64,000 nt of DNA from Agrostemma githago. Its lineage: Eukaryota > Streptophyta > Magnoliopsida > Caryophyllales > Caryophyllaceae. Below are positions 1 through 9,632 of this stretch, piece by piece (the first letter of the stretch is position 1; each line of letters opens with the position of its first letter). The notes under the pieces were generated by a model that was not told the DNA's origin, made no database searches, and worked only from the letters and a program-made list of their open reading frames with translations. The stretch is from positions 46,394,953 through 46,458,952 of the forward strand of contig OY288256.1 of assembly GCA_958450325.1 (NCBI GenBank). Direction: 5' to 3'. A program made the translations under genes and the position numbers.

Positions 1-1
1 C

Positions 2-1048
2 CTTGTAGGAGACCTTGCCTACATCATTGAACAGATTCCAATAGAAGATATGAACCTAGTCTCTAGAATTAAAGTACCACCCTTGAATGATAAACCTCAA
101 AACCCCTCAAATGACCAAGCTATGGAGTATATAACCTTCACCGATTTGATAGAGAATTTAGAAACTAGTCCCTCCATGCCAACTCCGACCAAGTATATAA
201 GGGATATGATCTTGAATTCTACCAGGAAGAAGGAAACTCCACTACTACCTAGGGTCACCCCAAAAGTTACCATTCCTACTAAGCTTGGTGACCCCGGTAG
301 CTTCTCCATACCTTGTTCGATCGACAATGTTAAAATACATCGAGCATTATGTGATCTTGGGGCGGATATTAGCCTTATGCCATTGATCATTGCTCAAACA
401 ATCATTATTCCAAGGGTGGTACACTTTCCGCTTAACGTTCAGATGGCCGACGGTACTACGAAAGCGCCAATTGGGTTAGCACGAAATCTTATGATTAAGG
501 TAGGTCCTCTACACATACCTACCGACTTCGTGGTTCTTGACATGCCCATTGAAGAACGCAATCCTATATTATTAGGGCGGCTTTTCCTAGCAACTGACGG
601 AGTGATTATCGATGTGAAAAAAGGGAAATTATCTTTTAATGTTGGTAATAGCACCATTCAATTTGTATTGCCCGCCTTCTTGCCAAATATCCCTTTCGGA
701 AAGGAATTGTGGGATCATATGGTGGAAATACAATCCGAAGACGAATTTCTAGCACAAGATAATTACCAAACTTCTAATCCATTGAACTTTGCACGGACAT
801 TTGACTATGCCACCGAGGAACCATCCGAAGAAGATGTCCACTATGATGATAATGATGATGATGATGGCGTTTTTCTTATACTTGGTCAATCCCCCGAAGA
901 AGAAGTTATTAATGAGTGGGGCATGCTACCGGAGGTAGCTCGCCTTATGGGTTTGCCAAAGCCAAGAAGAGAACATATGGTTGGTGGCGTTATCTTCAAG
1001 AACAAGAAACATGGTACTCCAGGTTGCTTCTCAAGCAACCCCGACTAA
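2..1048 (+). pseudogene. Athila gag-protease C-terminal part (partial at left edge)
   Basis: The frame is open from base 2, so the methionine at 50 is internal and not a start. The conserved core is an aspartic-protease active-site segment with the Athila-type signature CDLGADISLMP (about 350-380), followed by the hydrophobic flap-like stretch and the LLGRLFL motif near 570-590. An Asp/Glu-rich tail with a GAT codon repeat follows at about 835-870. The frame stops at 1048 without entering reverse transcriptase. The right-arm copy is 12256-13848. Differences include a CCGG-to-CTGA pair of transitions near 594 that changes LATGG to LATDG. As the element lacks pol, this frame is a remnant, although it is uninterrupted here. 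Confidence 0.85.
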
Positions 1049-1889
1049 GCTTAAACAATTCAATTCGGTTTGGTGGTGTCCATAATAACCACTTTGTAAA
1101 TATTTGTATATTCTTATCTTTTTTTATTTTCTTCGGACAATAGCTTTCAGATTTTTCTTTTGGAGCTTGCTTTTTATGGTATCTACAGGGATTGTGAAGA
1201 TTTCTTTTGGAGTTTTTGGGTTATGATATGAATGATTACGAGAGCTTCTCTCCGTGTAGCTAATACATGGATTGAGAAGATTGGTTTTGTCGAAAAGTTA
1301 AGGCTGGTTTGGTCCAAATCGAAGAGCACTTTCGTAGCAAAAGGCTTATTTGGAGTGGAGGATCTCACCGGGCGAAATTTTGCCCAGTGGAATTGTTGCC
1401 CGAAGTCCATCAGGTGAAACTTCACCCGATGGCAGTTTTGCTGGAATTAATGAATTGACGGAAAATCCTTCGGGTAAAATTTCACCCGGTGGAATCTCAC
1501 CGGGCAAAATTTTGCCCGACAGTGAAACTGCGCGCAATGACGAGAAATGGTCTGAAGACCGTCGGGTGAAATTTCTTCCGATGGTAACCACCGGGTGAAA
1601 TCTCACCCCGCGTTGCCTATACCCCAACCAAACCCCCTTTCCCTTCATCATTTCACCTTTCTTTTCTCTCTCTCCTCAAACAAACCCCAAAAACCCAAAA
1701 ATCCCCAAATCCTACCACCCTAAATCACCTCTAATCCCTCTATTTCTTCACCAAATTCCAATCTAATCTCTTATTCTTCATCCCTACCGAATTCCTATCA
1801 CCTTCTAGGAATTCTTTTTGAGAAATAATTCCAATTTCGACAAACCCAAACCCTAACCTCCATCACCAAATCACCTAATTTAATCAAGA
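1049..1889 (+). other. Noncoding stretch at the pol deletion, upstream of the env-position frame
   Basis: No coding capacity is recognised in these 841 bp. It starts right after the protease stop and ends at the ATG of the ATHILA ORF-1-like frame. It holds the palindrome cluster at 1370-1608 and then a C/T-rich leader (about 1620-1880) that resembles a 5' untranslated leader. Short open frames here translate as Ser-Pro-Gly-Glu repeats only because of the palindromes. An internal promoter or splice acceptor for the downstream frame is possible but not shown. Confidence 0.6.
1370..1608. repeat. Cluster of six 16-bp palindromes, GGGTGAAATTTCACCC type (internal, left arm)
   Basis: Copies lie at 1370-1385, 1412-1427, 1472-1487, 1502-1517, 1564-1579 and 1593-1608. 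Variants include GGGCGAAATTTTGCCC, GGGTAAAATTTCACCC and GGGCAAAATTTTGCCC. Several have longer symmetric flanks (CATC...GATG around the second). Variation at the third and fourth stem positions is often matched on the opposite arm. The same motif class recurs in the LTR. Confidence 0.85.
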
Positions 1890-3671
1890 ATGAGGAGAGT
1901 TAAGCAAACTGCAAGGAAGAGGTTCTCATCTATGTTCAATCGTCAGTCGGGTTCAGCATCTTCGTCGCGTTCTGAGGAGCCGGCCGAGTCCCACCAAGAG
2001 CATACCCCAATGCCGGTTCAAGAGCCAAGCTCAATACCGCGTGAACAACCTGTTCCGCTTGAGGTACGCTACCCGACTATCCGTCGTAATTTCCGTCATT
2101 CGGAGTGTGGTGTATATTTTGGTAAAAAAGCCCACCTTGAAAAGTTTAAGAAATTTTGGGTCTGTCGTCTCGAGCCAACTAGTTGGGCGACTCGAGATGT
2201 ACTTGAGCGCATGGGTATTGAGACGCAGGTCCGAGCAATGTGCAAAAATCTCGGTCTGATTAAATTTTACACCTCTACGGAGGAAACTTTTCAAAAATTG
2301 ACTTGTGAGTTTTTCGCAACTTTTGAGTTGGGTGGTGATGATGATCTCATCGTCACTTTTCAGCTGCGGGAAACTCTGTATGTCTTTTCTTTGAAAGATT
2401 TTGGTGCATTGTTTGGTTTACCTTCTTCTGTCCTTGGAAGGCCTAGGGCGGGGAAAACTTGGGATTAAAAATTTGCTCACGATCGATTTTGGTTTAAAAT
2501 TGCCTGCCAAAGGACTTTGAGGGGAGGGAAGATGCGTTCTTTCTCCATTTGGAACCCCATCTTCCAATATTTGGCGCGTATCATAGTCAATTCCTTTATG
2601 TCGAGCTATGATACGCACCACAATTGTAGTGCTACAGCTGTGCAGCTATTAGAGGATGCGGTTCTGAATAGAGGCCCGTCGATCGACATGTCCGAGGCCC
2701 TAACTACTCATTTCGCCCAGGTTGCGAAGGGCAACCGCAAGAAAATTTCTTGTGGTGGTGTTGTAACGATGATAGCTAGAGCTTTAGATGTCGATTTTAG
2801 CAGCATGACACCAGTTGACGGAGTAGGAATTTGTTTAGATGAGGTTTTTTGCCCCTTCCTTGTTTGGCCCCAAAAAGAGGATTATAACAGTTTGTTTCTA
2901 TACAAGATTACTGAGTTACGAGCTATTGAAATGCCTAATCCCGAGTGGGTTAGGCTCGATGTTGAGGAGAATTTCGGCATGCCGAAAAGGTCAGGGGAGT
3001 ACATTCGGGATCATTCCCGTGGTAAATTTCGTCAAGTTAATTAACCCGAGGGACCTTTAGACTCTAGTGACGATGACATAGAGGTAGTAGATGTGTCAGA
3101 GGAGGAACCGGAGGTTGAAACCTCCGAGGATGAGGGTCAGAGAACGTTACCTTCATCATCACACGGACCCTCTTCCTCCCACCAGACCGAACCTCAGACC
3201 TCACAATTTTTCACCCCCGACTTCTCAGACTTCACACCACACCGACACTCCACTTTCACCCAGTCTACCCCCGATTTTCAGGAAGACGTTAACATGAGTC
3301 CTCCGAGACACTCTTCGTTCTTCGGATCAAAAGACTTTTATAACCAGTGGGGGGAAGTTTATGACCGTACACGTCAGACTTCGGAGAACTCGATCACTTC
3401 ACTCAACTTGGCCCAAAGCGCCTACAATGTAGCTAGGGATGCGCGCGATACTGCGCATAACTCGTATAAGTACCCTAGGGAAGGTTTTGAGTACGCCCGT
3501 AACAGCTTCGAGATGGCCAGGGACGCTACTAGGGATGCCCAAACAGCGAGGTTGGCAGCGGAGGAGAACCAGAGGATGTTGCAACAGCAGCAACACTATT
3601 TTGATCGATTTTTCAGTATACCTCCGTCAGGGTCTTACTACCCACCACCTCGTCCCCCAGATCCTATGTGA
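1890..3671 (+). pseudogene. ATHILA ORF-1-like protein (env position), broken by two stops, left copy
   Basis: One reading frame runs from the ATG at 1890 to the stop at 3669-3671, about 594 codons, interrupted in frame by TAA at 2466-2468 and TAA at 3042-3044. The N-terminus is basic and Ser-rich. The middle has the words typical of the Athila ORF-1 / putative plant transposon protein family (LTCEFFATFE near 2300, FSLKDFGALFGLP near 2390, then an LARIIVNSF block near 2575). The C-terminal third is acidic then Ser/Pro-rich, with an Ala/Arg/Gln-rich helical segment near 3400-3590. No signal peptide or membrane segment is evident, so an envelope function is not supported by sequence; the name reflects position and family. 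The function of this family is unknown. Both arms share the same two stops. Confidence 0.8.
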
Positions 3672-6090
3672 GTGGTTGAGTGTTATCAGTGTTAGTGGGG
3701 GGGGGGGGTGTAGGATGTCGGTTGTCAGTTGTCGGTAGTCAGTTCTCCTGTTTCAGTACTCTTTGTCAGTCTCTGCAGTGCCAATTTTTGGCATTTGATA
3801 ATTTTGATTGTTGGTTATTTGTGGTGGTAATATTTTTGTTGGTTTGGTGAGTTGTCAGCCCCTCCGTGAACCTAATTGGGTTGTTACACACGTGAGGTTT
3901 TATTGAAGGTACCTTAGAGAAGAAGGTCCTGATTTTTAGCTCCCGATCTTAGGTGAATTGATCGTACTAAGACCATTTGAAAAATCCAAAATTGTCTTTT
4001 CTTTTGATTTTTCCTGATTTGTGCGGAATCGAGCCGAGGTGACGTGATTAAACCTACGCCTTTTCTCCCCTTTTCGATTTTTCTTTTTCATTTTCCTTTT
4101 ATTTTCACTTCATTTTCTTTTCTTATTTTTCGGTTTTTCTTTTTGGCTAGGGTCTAGGTGACGTGATTACATCTAGGCCCGCCACTTCATTTTCTTTATT
4201 TTTCATTTTCTATTTTCATTTTCTCTTTTTATCCTCTTAATTTTGAAAAAAATACAAAAACAATTAAAAAATCATAAAAATTCAAAAAGATTTTCCGTTC
4301 TTTTATCTTTTTCTTCTTTTTTGACTCTTCCTCTACTTGTGCATTGGGGACAATGCACAGTTTTAATGTGGGGGAGAGATCTACTATCTTTTTCTTCATT
4401 TTCTTTTTCATTTTTTTTCCTTAAAAATCAAAAACCCAAAATTTTTTCCTTTTCCTTTTCCTTTTTCTCTTCATTTTTAGTTTTCCTTTCTTTTATCTTC
4501 CTTTTTGTGTCACTTGTATTGCTTTGCATTCTCCTTCTTGTAGGTACACCACCGACCATTTAGCATGGATACGTAAGGTAGCGAAAAAGAAGACTGCTTG
4601 GTTATATCTTCTACCTTCGTTTTTATCCCCTTCTCTTATTTGTATGGGAGTATGGGCTTGTATACTATTTGGAGGTTCACTTGGTGAACATTTTGTAATT
4701 GGTGGCCTGGTTGTGGATTGTGTTGACTTGATGGAGTTTGGAGTGCTTGGCGATACTTGTGTATTTGTTTTCTTTTCTTGTGTTTTTGTCATTTTTGTGT
4801 TCTTTTCCTTTTTCTTTTGTGTATAATGTGTCTAGGTAAAGTTTTCGAAAACCCAATATTCAGTTTAGGTCGAGTGTTTATTACTCCCTTGTTAGTAACC
4901 CTTTTTGATTTTTGGACATATTTCTAGTAGAATGACCTTGAACCAATTTTTGAATTGGTTTTTACCATGCATATGAGTCCATCTTTTCTACTAAGAGTCT
5001 ACATCGGGATTTGCATATGACCACCTTGACCCCCCATGGAGTGATGAGGCCTTGGTTACCGTTTCCCGTTCTCTTAGGTGACCTTACTTGAGAAGCCACT
5101 TTTTAGTCCAAATTTCCATCTTTTTGTGGGTTCGAAGGGGATGCATACCCGACTAGCCTATTTCTCTACCATTCATCCACTTCCACAAATAAGTTTGCAA
5201 AAACATGCTTTACCTTGAACCTCAAATATACCATCTAGTCAAATATGGGCAATTCAGAAGAAAAAGGGAAAAATGAAGAAAAAGGGCATTTGTAAAAAAA
5301 AGAAGAAAAAAAAGCCCTTAACCGAAATAATGGGGAAAGAAAGAAAACCGAAAAGAAATTCAAAATCTCAAAAATCGTTCCCAAAACCCAAATAATCCCT
5401 TGATTGACTTTTTGCAGTGAAATGCCTACTGGAGGACCGAGTCCCAAAGAAGGAAAATAGTGGTGATTAGTCGATCCTTACCATTTTGCAAACACTTGTC
5501 CATCTTTTTGTCTGGTCTAATTGGCTTTCTCGAGTTTGGGACGACCCTCTAGGCTTAGCTTAGGAGACGGGATAACACTTACCTACAGTGCTTACTAACT
5601 CCATGGTTCTCACTTATCCACTCCATTTATCGTCCCGTTGTAGGCATCTCTAGTGGAATTAGAAGGACCTTTGTAAATTTTCAATGTTTTTATTGTTTGA
5701 TTGTCATCCTATTAGAATCTTGTCCATGTCAATTTTGGTGACTAACATGGTAGTGTTCTCACTTGTCTTAAGCTTAGAATCGGTGCTTTCCCCGCCGTTT
5801 CGATGAGGGATTCGGTGATCGATTTATTTTCTCTTTGGTTGCGACTATCTTTTTGTGTGTCTTCTTTGTTTTGTGTTTGTGTTTGTGTGTGTGTGTTAGT
5901 CGCAACCCCAATTTTAAGCAAGACCCGACTTGCCTTGCATGGAGGTACTCTACCTCATGAGTATCTCGATGTGAGTTGAAGGGATGGAGCGGGCCCGTTA
6001 ATTGCCTCTTATCGGCTTAGCATAGTCTAGCTTAGTAGTAGTAACTAATTTCATTTTGGGTCTTTGCTCGAGGACGAGCAACGGTTTAGT
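3672..6090 (+). other. Athila-L 3' noncoding region
   Basis: No gene is recognised in these 2.4 kb. It holds a poly-G run near 3692, long pyrimidine-rich tracts (about 4060-4520), a 9-bp-stem hairpin followed by an internal purine tract (4338-4379), and a GT microsatellite near 5877-5900. Small open frames of 70-106 codons here are low-complexity (Phe/Ser/Lys). They are conserved between arms only because the arms are copies. Confidence 0.7.
4338..4379 (+). promoter_or_regulatory. Hairpin plus internal second polypurine tract, left copy
   Basis: Bases 4338-4359 form a perfect 9-bp stem, TGTGCATTG and CAATGCACA, closing a GGGA tetraloop. The purine tract GTGGGGGAGAGA (4368-4379) follows. The true PPT next to the LTR at 6091 has the same GTGGGGGA core. 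Athila-N has the equivalent pair, a CATTG-AGGA-CAATG hairpin and purine tract. A second (central-type) plus-strand priming site is an inference. Confidence 0.5.
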
Positions 6091-6100
6091 GTGGGGGAAT
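6085..6100 (+). promoter_or_regulatory. Polypurine tract of Athila-L
   Basis: The sequence TTTAGTGTGGGGGAAT ends immediately before the LTR start TGTCGTGTGTC. This is the expected site for plus-strand priming of reverse transcription. Confidence 0.8.
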
Positions 6101-6404
6101 TGTCGTGTGTCAAATTTGGACCGTTTTTCCTCCCATTTAGACCCGTTTTTCCTCCATTTTGCGAGATTAGAGTGCAATTATCGCCTTATTTTGAGTAATT
6201 CTCGCATTAGCATCTCTCTTTTGCATTTACGTGTTTCTGGTAGTTTTCTGTTTATTTCGATAGGATTTTCGACCGAAAATGTGTCTGAGCTTCTATGAGC
6301 ATGAGAGAGAGGTAAACCGTCCGAAGAGCAGAGCACACGTCTAAAAGTTCAAGTAGTCCAATCGATCGACAAAGAAAGAGACCGGAAAGAGTCGGAGGAC
6401 CACC

Positions 6405-6633
6405 GGGTGAAGTTTCACCCGATAAGTCACCACCAGGCGAAATTTCGCCCAAACGACATTTCCACCTCCCCGAAGATTTTCGTGGACACTCACCACCGGG
6501 CGAAATTTTGCCCGCCGGGTGAAATTTCGCCCGACGGTAAAGAAGCGCCAAAATTGCAAACTGGAAAAAGTTTCACCGGGTGAAGTTTCACCCTGTGGTG
6601 TTAGCTCGTCAATCGCAGGGTGAAGTTTCACCC
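6405..6633. repeat. Six 16-bp palindromes in the Athila LTR, upstream of TATA
   Basis: Copies at 6405-6420, 6435-6450, 6498-6513, 6517-6532, 6578-6593 and 6618-6633. Forms include GGGTGAAGTTTCACCC, AGGCGAAATTTCGCCC, GGGCGAAATTTTGCCC and GGGTGAAATTTCGCCC. The last ends about 85 bp before the TATA box. Confidence 0.85.
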
Positions 6634-6718
6634 TATGAAGATGCATAAGGTGAAGGTCTAGCTTAAGGAAGAAGAATTGGGTTATGGGCCTTAAGATTGT
6701 GTAACCCATTAAGGATTA

Positions 6719-6728
6719 GTATATATAG
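6719..6728 (+). promoter_or_regulatory. LTR TATA box, Athila-L
   Basis: GTATATATAG lies in an AT-rich context, followed by a 5'-leader-like region. The same box appears on the other strand in the Athila-R 5' LTR (16303-16312). Confidence 0.6.
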
Positions 6729-6801
6729 AAAACCTAGGGTTTTATTTCAATTTGTGCCTTAAGTGAGCCTCTTTAGGGTAGAGTAGTGTAGTGGATCTCC
6801 A

Positions 6802-6840
<39 letters not shown>
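6802..6840. repeat. (TAG)13 microsatellite
   Basis: Thirteen perfect TAG units lie within the LTR leader. The Athila-R 5' LTR has a shorter, interrupted version near 16203-16229. Confidence 0.95.
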
Positions 6841-6841
<1 letters not shown>

Positions 6842-7069
6842 TCACATAGAAAAACTCCATAGATTTAGTAAGTTCCCTTAGTTTTAGATTAATCTACTCT
6901 ATAATTTGTAGTCAAGCTTCCATCTTTAGTTGAAGATTTGGGTTTTGTTATGAAGATTGAAGAGTTTTGCAAGAATTGGTGACAAAGTTCTTGTATTTTC
7001 TCCTCCAAGATTCAAGCTTTATTTTAATCTTCATCTTCCTCCTTTAGTTTTCTCCATAATTGGTAGTTT

Positions 7070-7201
7070 CTAATGCGAGAATTACTCAAAATAAGGCGAT
7101 AATTGCACTCTAATCTCGCAAAATGGAGGAAAAACGGGTCTAAATGGGAGGAAAAACGGGTCTAAATGGGAGGAAAAACGGTCCAAATTTGACACACGAC
7201 A
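7070..7201 (-). repeat. Truncated 3' LTR of Athila-R (first 132 bp)
   Basis: It reads TGTCGTGTGTC from 7201 leftward. It has one extra copy of a 22-bp unit (GGGTCTAAATGGGAGGAAAA plus two bases) relative to the left arm. It ends at 7070, where it abuts the plus-strand LTR. Only one base is ambiguous at the junction. Confidence 0.85.
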
Positions 7202-7217
7202 ATTCCCCCACACTAAA
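7202..7217 (-). promoter_or_regulatory. Polypurine tract of Athila-R
   Basis: On the minus strand, TTTAGTGTGGGGGAAT immediately precedes the LTR start at 7201, mirroring 6085-6100. Confidence 0.75.
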
Positions 7218-9632
7218 CCGTTGCTCGTCCTCGAGCAAAGACCCAAAATGAAATTAGTTACTACTACTAAGCTAGACTATGCTAAGCCGATAAGAGGCAA
7301 TTAACGGGCCCGCTCCGTCCCTTCAACTCACATCGAGATACTCATGAGGTAGAGTACCTCCATGCAAGGCAAGTCGGGTCTTGCTTAAAATTGGGGTTGC
7401 GACTAACACACACACACACAAACACAAACACAAAACAAAGAAGACACACAAAAAGATAGTCGCAACCAAAGAGAAAATAAATCGATCACCGAATCCCTCA
7501 TCGAAACGGCGGGGAAAGCACCGATTCTAAGCTTAAGACAAGTGAGAACACTACCATGTTAGTCACCAAAATTGACATGGACAAGATTCTAATAGGATGA
7601 CAATCAAACAATAAAAACATTGAAAATTTACAAAGGTCCTTCTAATTCCACTAGAGATGCCTACAACGGGACGATAAATGGAGTGGATAAGTGAGAACCA
7701 TGGAGTTAGTAAGCACTGTAGGTAAGTGTTATCCCGTCTCCTAAGCTAAGCCTAGAGGGTCGTCCCAAACTCGAGAAAGCCAATTAGACCAGACAAAAAG
7801 ATGGACAAGTGATTGCAAAATGGTAAGGATCGACTAATCGCCACTATTTTCCTTCTTTGGGACTCGGTCCTCCAGTAGGCATTTCACTGCAAAAAGTCAA
7901 TCAAGGGATTATTTGGGTTTTGGGAACGATTTTTGAGATTTTGAATTTCTTTTCGGTTTTCTTTCTTTCCCCATTATTTCGGTTAAGGGCTTTTTTTTCT
8001 TCTTTTTTTTACAAATGCCCTTTTTCTTCATTTTTCCCTTTTTCTTCTGAATTGCCCATATTTGACTAGATGGTATATTTGAGGTTCAAGGTAAAGCATG
8101 TTTTTGCAAACTTATTTGTGGAAGTGGATGAATGGTAGAGAAATAGGCTAGTCGGGTATGCATCCCCTTCGAACCCACAAAAAGATGGAAATTTGGACTA
8201 AAAAGTGGCTTCTCAAGTAAGGTCACCTAAGAGAACGGGAAACGGTAACCAAGGCCTCATCACTCCATGGGGGGTCAAGGTGGTCATATGCAAATCCCGA
8301 TGTAGACTCTTAGTAGAAAAGATGGACTCATATGCATGGTAAAAACCAATTCAAAAATTGGTTCAAGGTCATTCTACTAGAAATATGTCCAAAAATCAAA
8401 AAGGGTTACTAACAAGGGAGTAATAAACACTCGACCTAAACTGAATATTGGGTTTTCGAAAACTTTACCTAGACACATTATACACAAAAGAAAAAGGAAA
8501 AGAACACAAAAATGACAAAAACACAAGAAAAGAAAACAAATACACAAGTATCGCCAAGCACTCCAAACTCCATCAAGTCAACACAATCCACAACCAGGCC
8601 ACCAATTACAAAATGTTCACCAAGTGAACCTCCAAATAGTATACAAGCCCATACTCCCATACAAATAAGAGAAGGGGATAAAAACGAAGGTAGAAGATAT
8701 AACCAAGCAGTCTTCTTTTTCGCTACCTTACGTATCCATGCTAAATGGTCGGTGGTGTACCTACAAGAAGGAGAATGCAAAGCAATACAAGTGACACAAA
8801 AAGGAAGATAAAAGAAAGGAAAACTAAAAATGAAGAGAAAAAGGAAAAGGAAAAAATTTTGGGTTTTTGATTTTTAAGGAAAAAAAATGAAAAAGAAAAT
8901 GAAGAAAAAGATAGTAGATCTCTCCCCCACATTAAAACTGTGCATTGTCCCCAATGCACAAGTAGAGGAAGAGTCAAAAAAGAAGAAAAAGATAAAAGAA
9001 CGGAAAATCTTTTTGAATTTTTATGATTTTTTAATTGTTTTTGTATTTTTTTCAAAATTAAGAGGATAAAAAGAGAAAATGAAAATAGAAAATGAAAAAT
9101 AAAGAAAATGAAGTGGCGAGCCTAGATGTAATCACGTCACCTAGACCCTAGCCAAAAAGAAAAACCGAAAAATAAGAAAAGAAAATGAAGTGAAAATAAA
9201 AGGAAAATGAAAAAGAAAAATCGAAAAGGGGAGAAAAGGCGTAGGTTTAATCACGTCACCTCGGCCCGATTCCGCACAAATCGGGAAAAATCAAAAGAAA
9301 AGACAATTTTGGATTTTTCAAATGGTCTTAGTACGATCAATTCACCTAAGATCAGGAGCTAAAAATCAGGACCTTCTTCTCTAAGGTACCTTCAATAAAA
9401 CCTCACGTGTGTAACAACCCAATTAGGTTCACGGAGGGGTTGACAACTCACCAAACCAACAAAAATATTACCACCACAAATAACCAACAATCAAAATTAT
9501 CAAATGCCAAAAATTGGCACTGCAGAGACTGACAAAGAGTACTGAAACAGGAGAACTGACTACCGACAACTGACAACCGACATCCTACACCCCCCCCCCC
9601 CCCCCCCACTAACACTGATAACACTCAACCAC
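7218..9632 (-). other. Athila-R 3' noncoding region
   Basis: This is the mirror of 3672-6090, with no gene recognised. It includes the CA microsatellite near 7408-7425, the hairpin and second purine tract at 8919-8960, and a long poly-C run near 9591-9608 that is longer than its left-arm partner. Confidence 0.7.
8919..8960 (-). promoter_or_regulatory. Hairpin plus internal second polypurine tract, right copy
   Basis: This is the mirror copy of 4338-4379: the hairpin is at 8939-8960 and the purine tract at 8919-8930 on the minus strand. The stem is unchanged from the left copy. Confidence 0.5.

Larger units (their letters stand above)
1..6210 (+). repeat. Left arm of a giant inverted repeat (runs off the left edge)
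   Basis: The plus strand of this segment reappears reverse-complemented at 7070-13303. Base x on the left pairs with about 13304-x on the right, with small local offsets from indels. The arms share all features in mirrored order: protease tail, dyad cluster, env-position frame, hairpin plus purine tract, PPT and LTR start. In the first kilobase I counted about 9-10 substitutions, so identity is near 99%. Other differences are simple length changes: one GAT codon repeat near 850, the poly-G run near 3692, and one extra 22-bp unit in the right arm near 7130. The arm probably continues beyond the window. Confidence 0.97.
1..7069 (+). mobile_element. Athila-L: 3' part of a Ty3/gypsy Athila-type element
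   Basis: From left to right on the plus strand: end of the gag-protease frame, a noncoding stretch with palindromes, an ATHILA ORF-1-like frame, a long 3' noncoding region, a polypurine tract and the first 969 bp of the 3' LTR. Reverse transcriptase, RNase H and integrase, which should lie between protease and the env-position frame, are absent, so this is a pol-deleted derivative. The LTR stops abruptly at 7069, where it meets the inverted LTR of Athila-R. The 5' half lies outside the window. Confidence 0.9.
6101..7069 (+). repeat. Truncated 3' LTR of Athila-L (first 969 bp)
   Basis: It starts TGTCGTG after the PPT and matches the complete 5' LTR of Athila-R (15112-16938, opposite strand) up to the position equal to 15975, then breaks off. 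It contains six palindromes, a TATA box at 6720-6728 and a TAG microsatellite. By eye it differs from the Athila-R 5' LTR by about 5%, far more than the arms differ from each other. Confidence 0.85.

Noticed and set aside
1350..1598. Open frame with repeated Ser-Pro-Gly-Glu-Ile and its mirror near 11706-11958
   Set aside because: The repeats are the translation of the 16-bp palindromes; both strands are open for the same reason. There is no start context or family match.
1890..3671. Calling the env-position frame an envelope protein
   Set aside because: No signal peptide, transmembrane helix or fusion motif is visible; the family is ATHILA ORF-1 of unknown function.
4229..4826. Several 60-106-codon frames, conserved between the inverted-repeat arms
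   Set aside because: Low-complexity Phe/Ser/Lys translations of pyrimidine-rich DNA; conservation is explained by the arms being copies.
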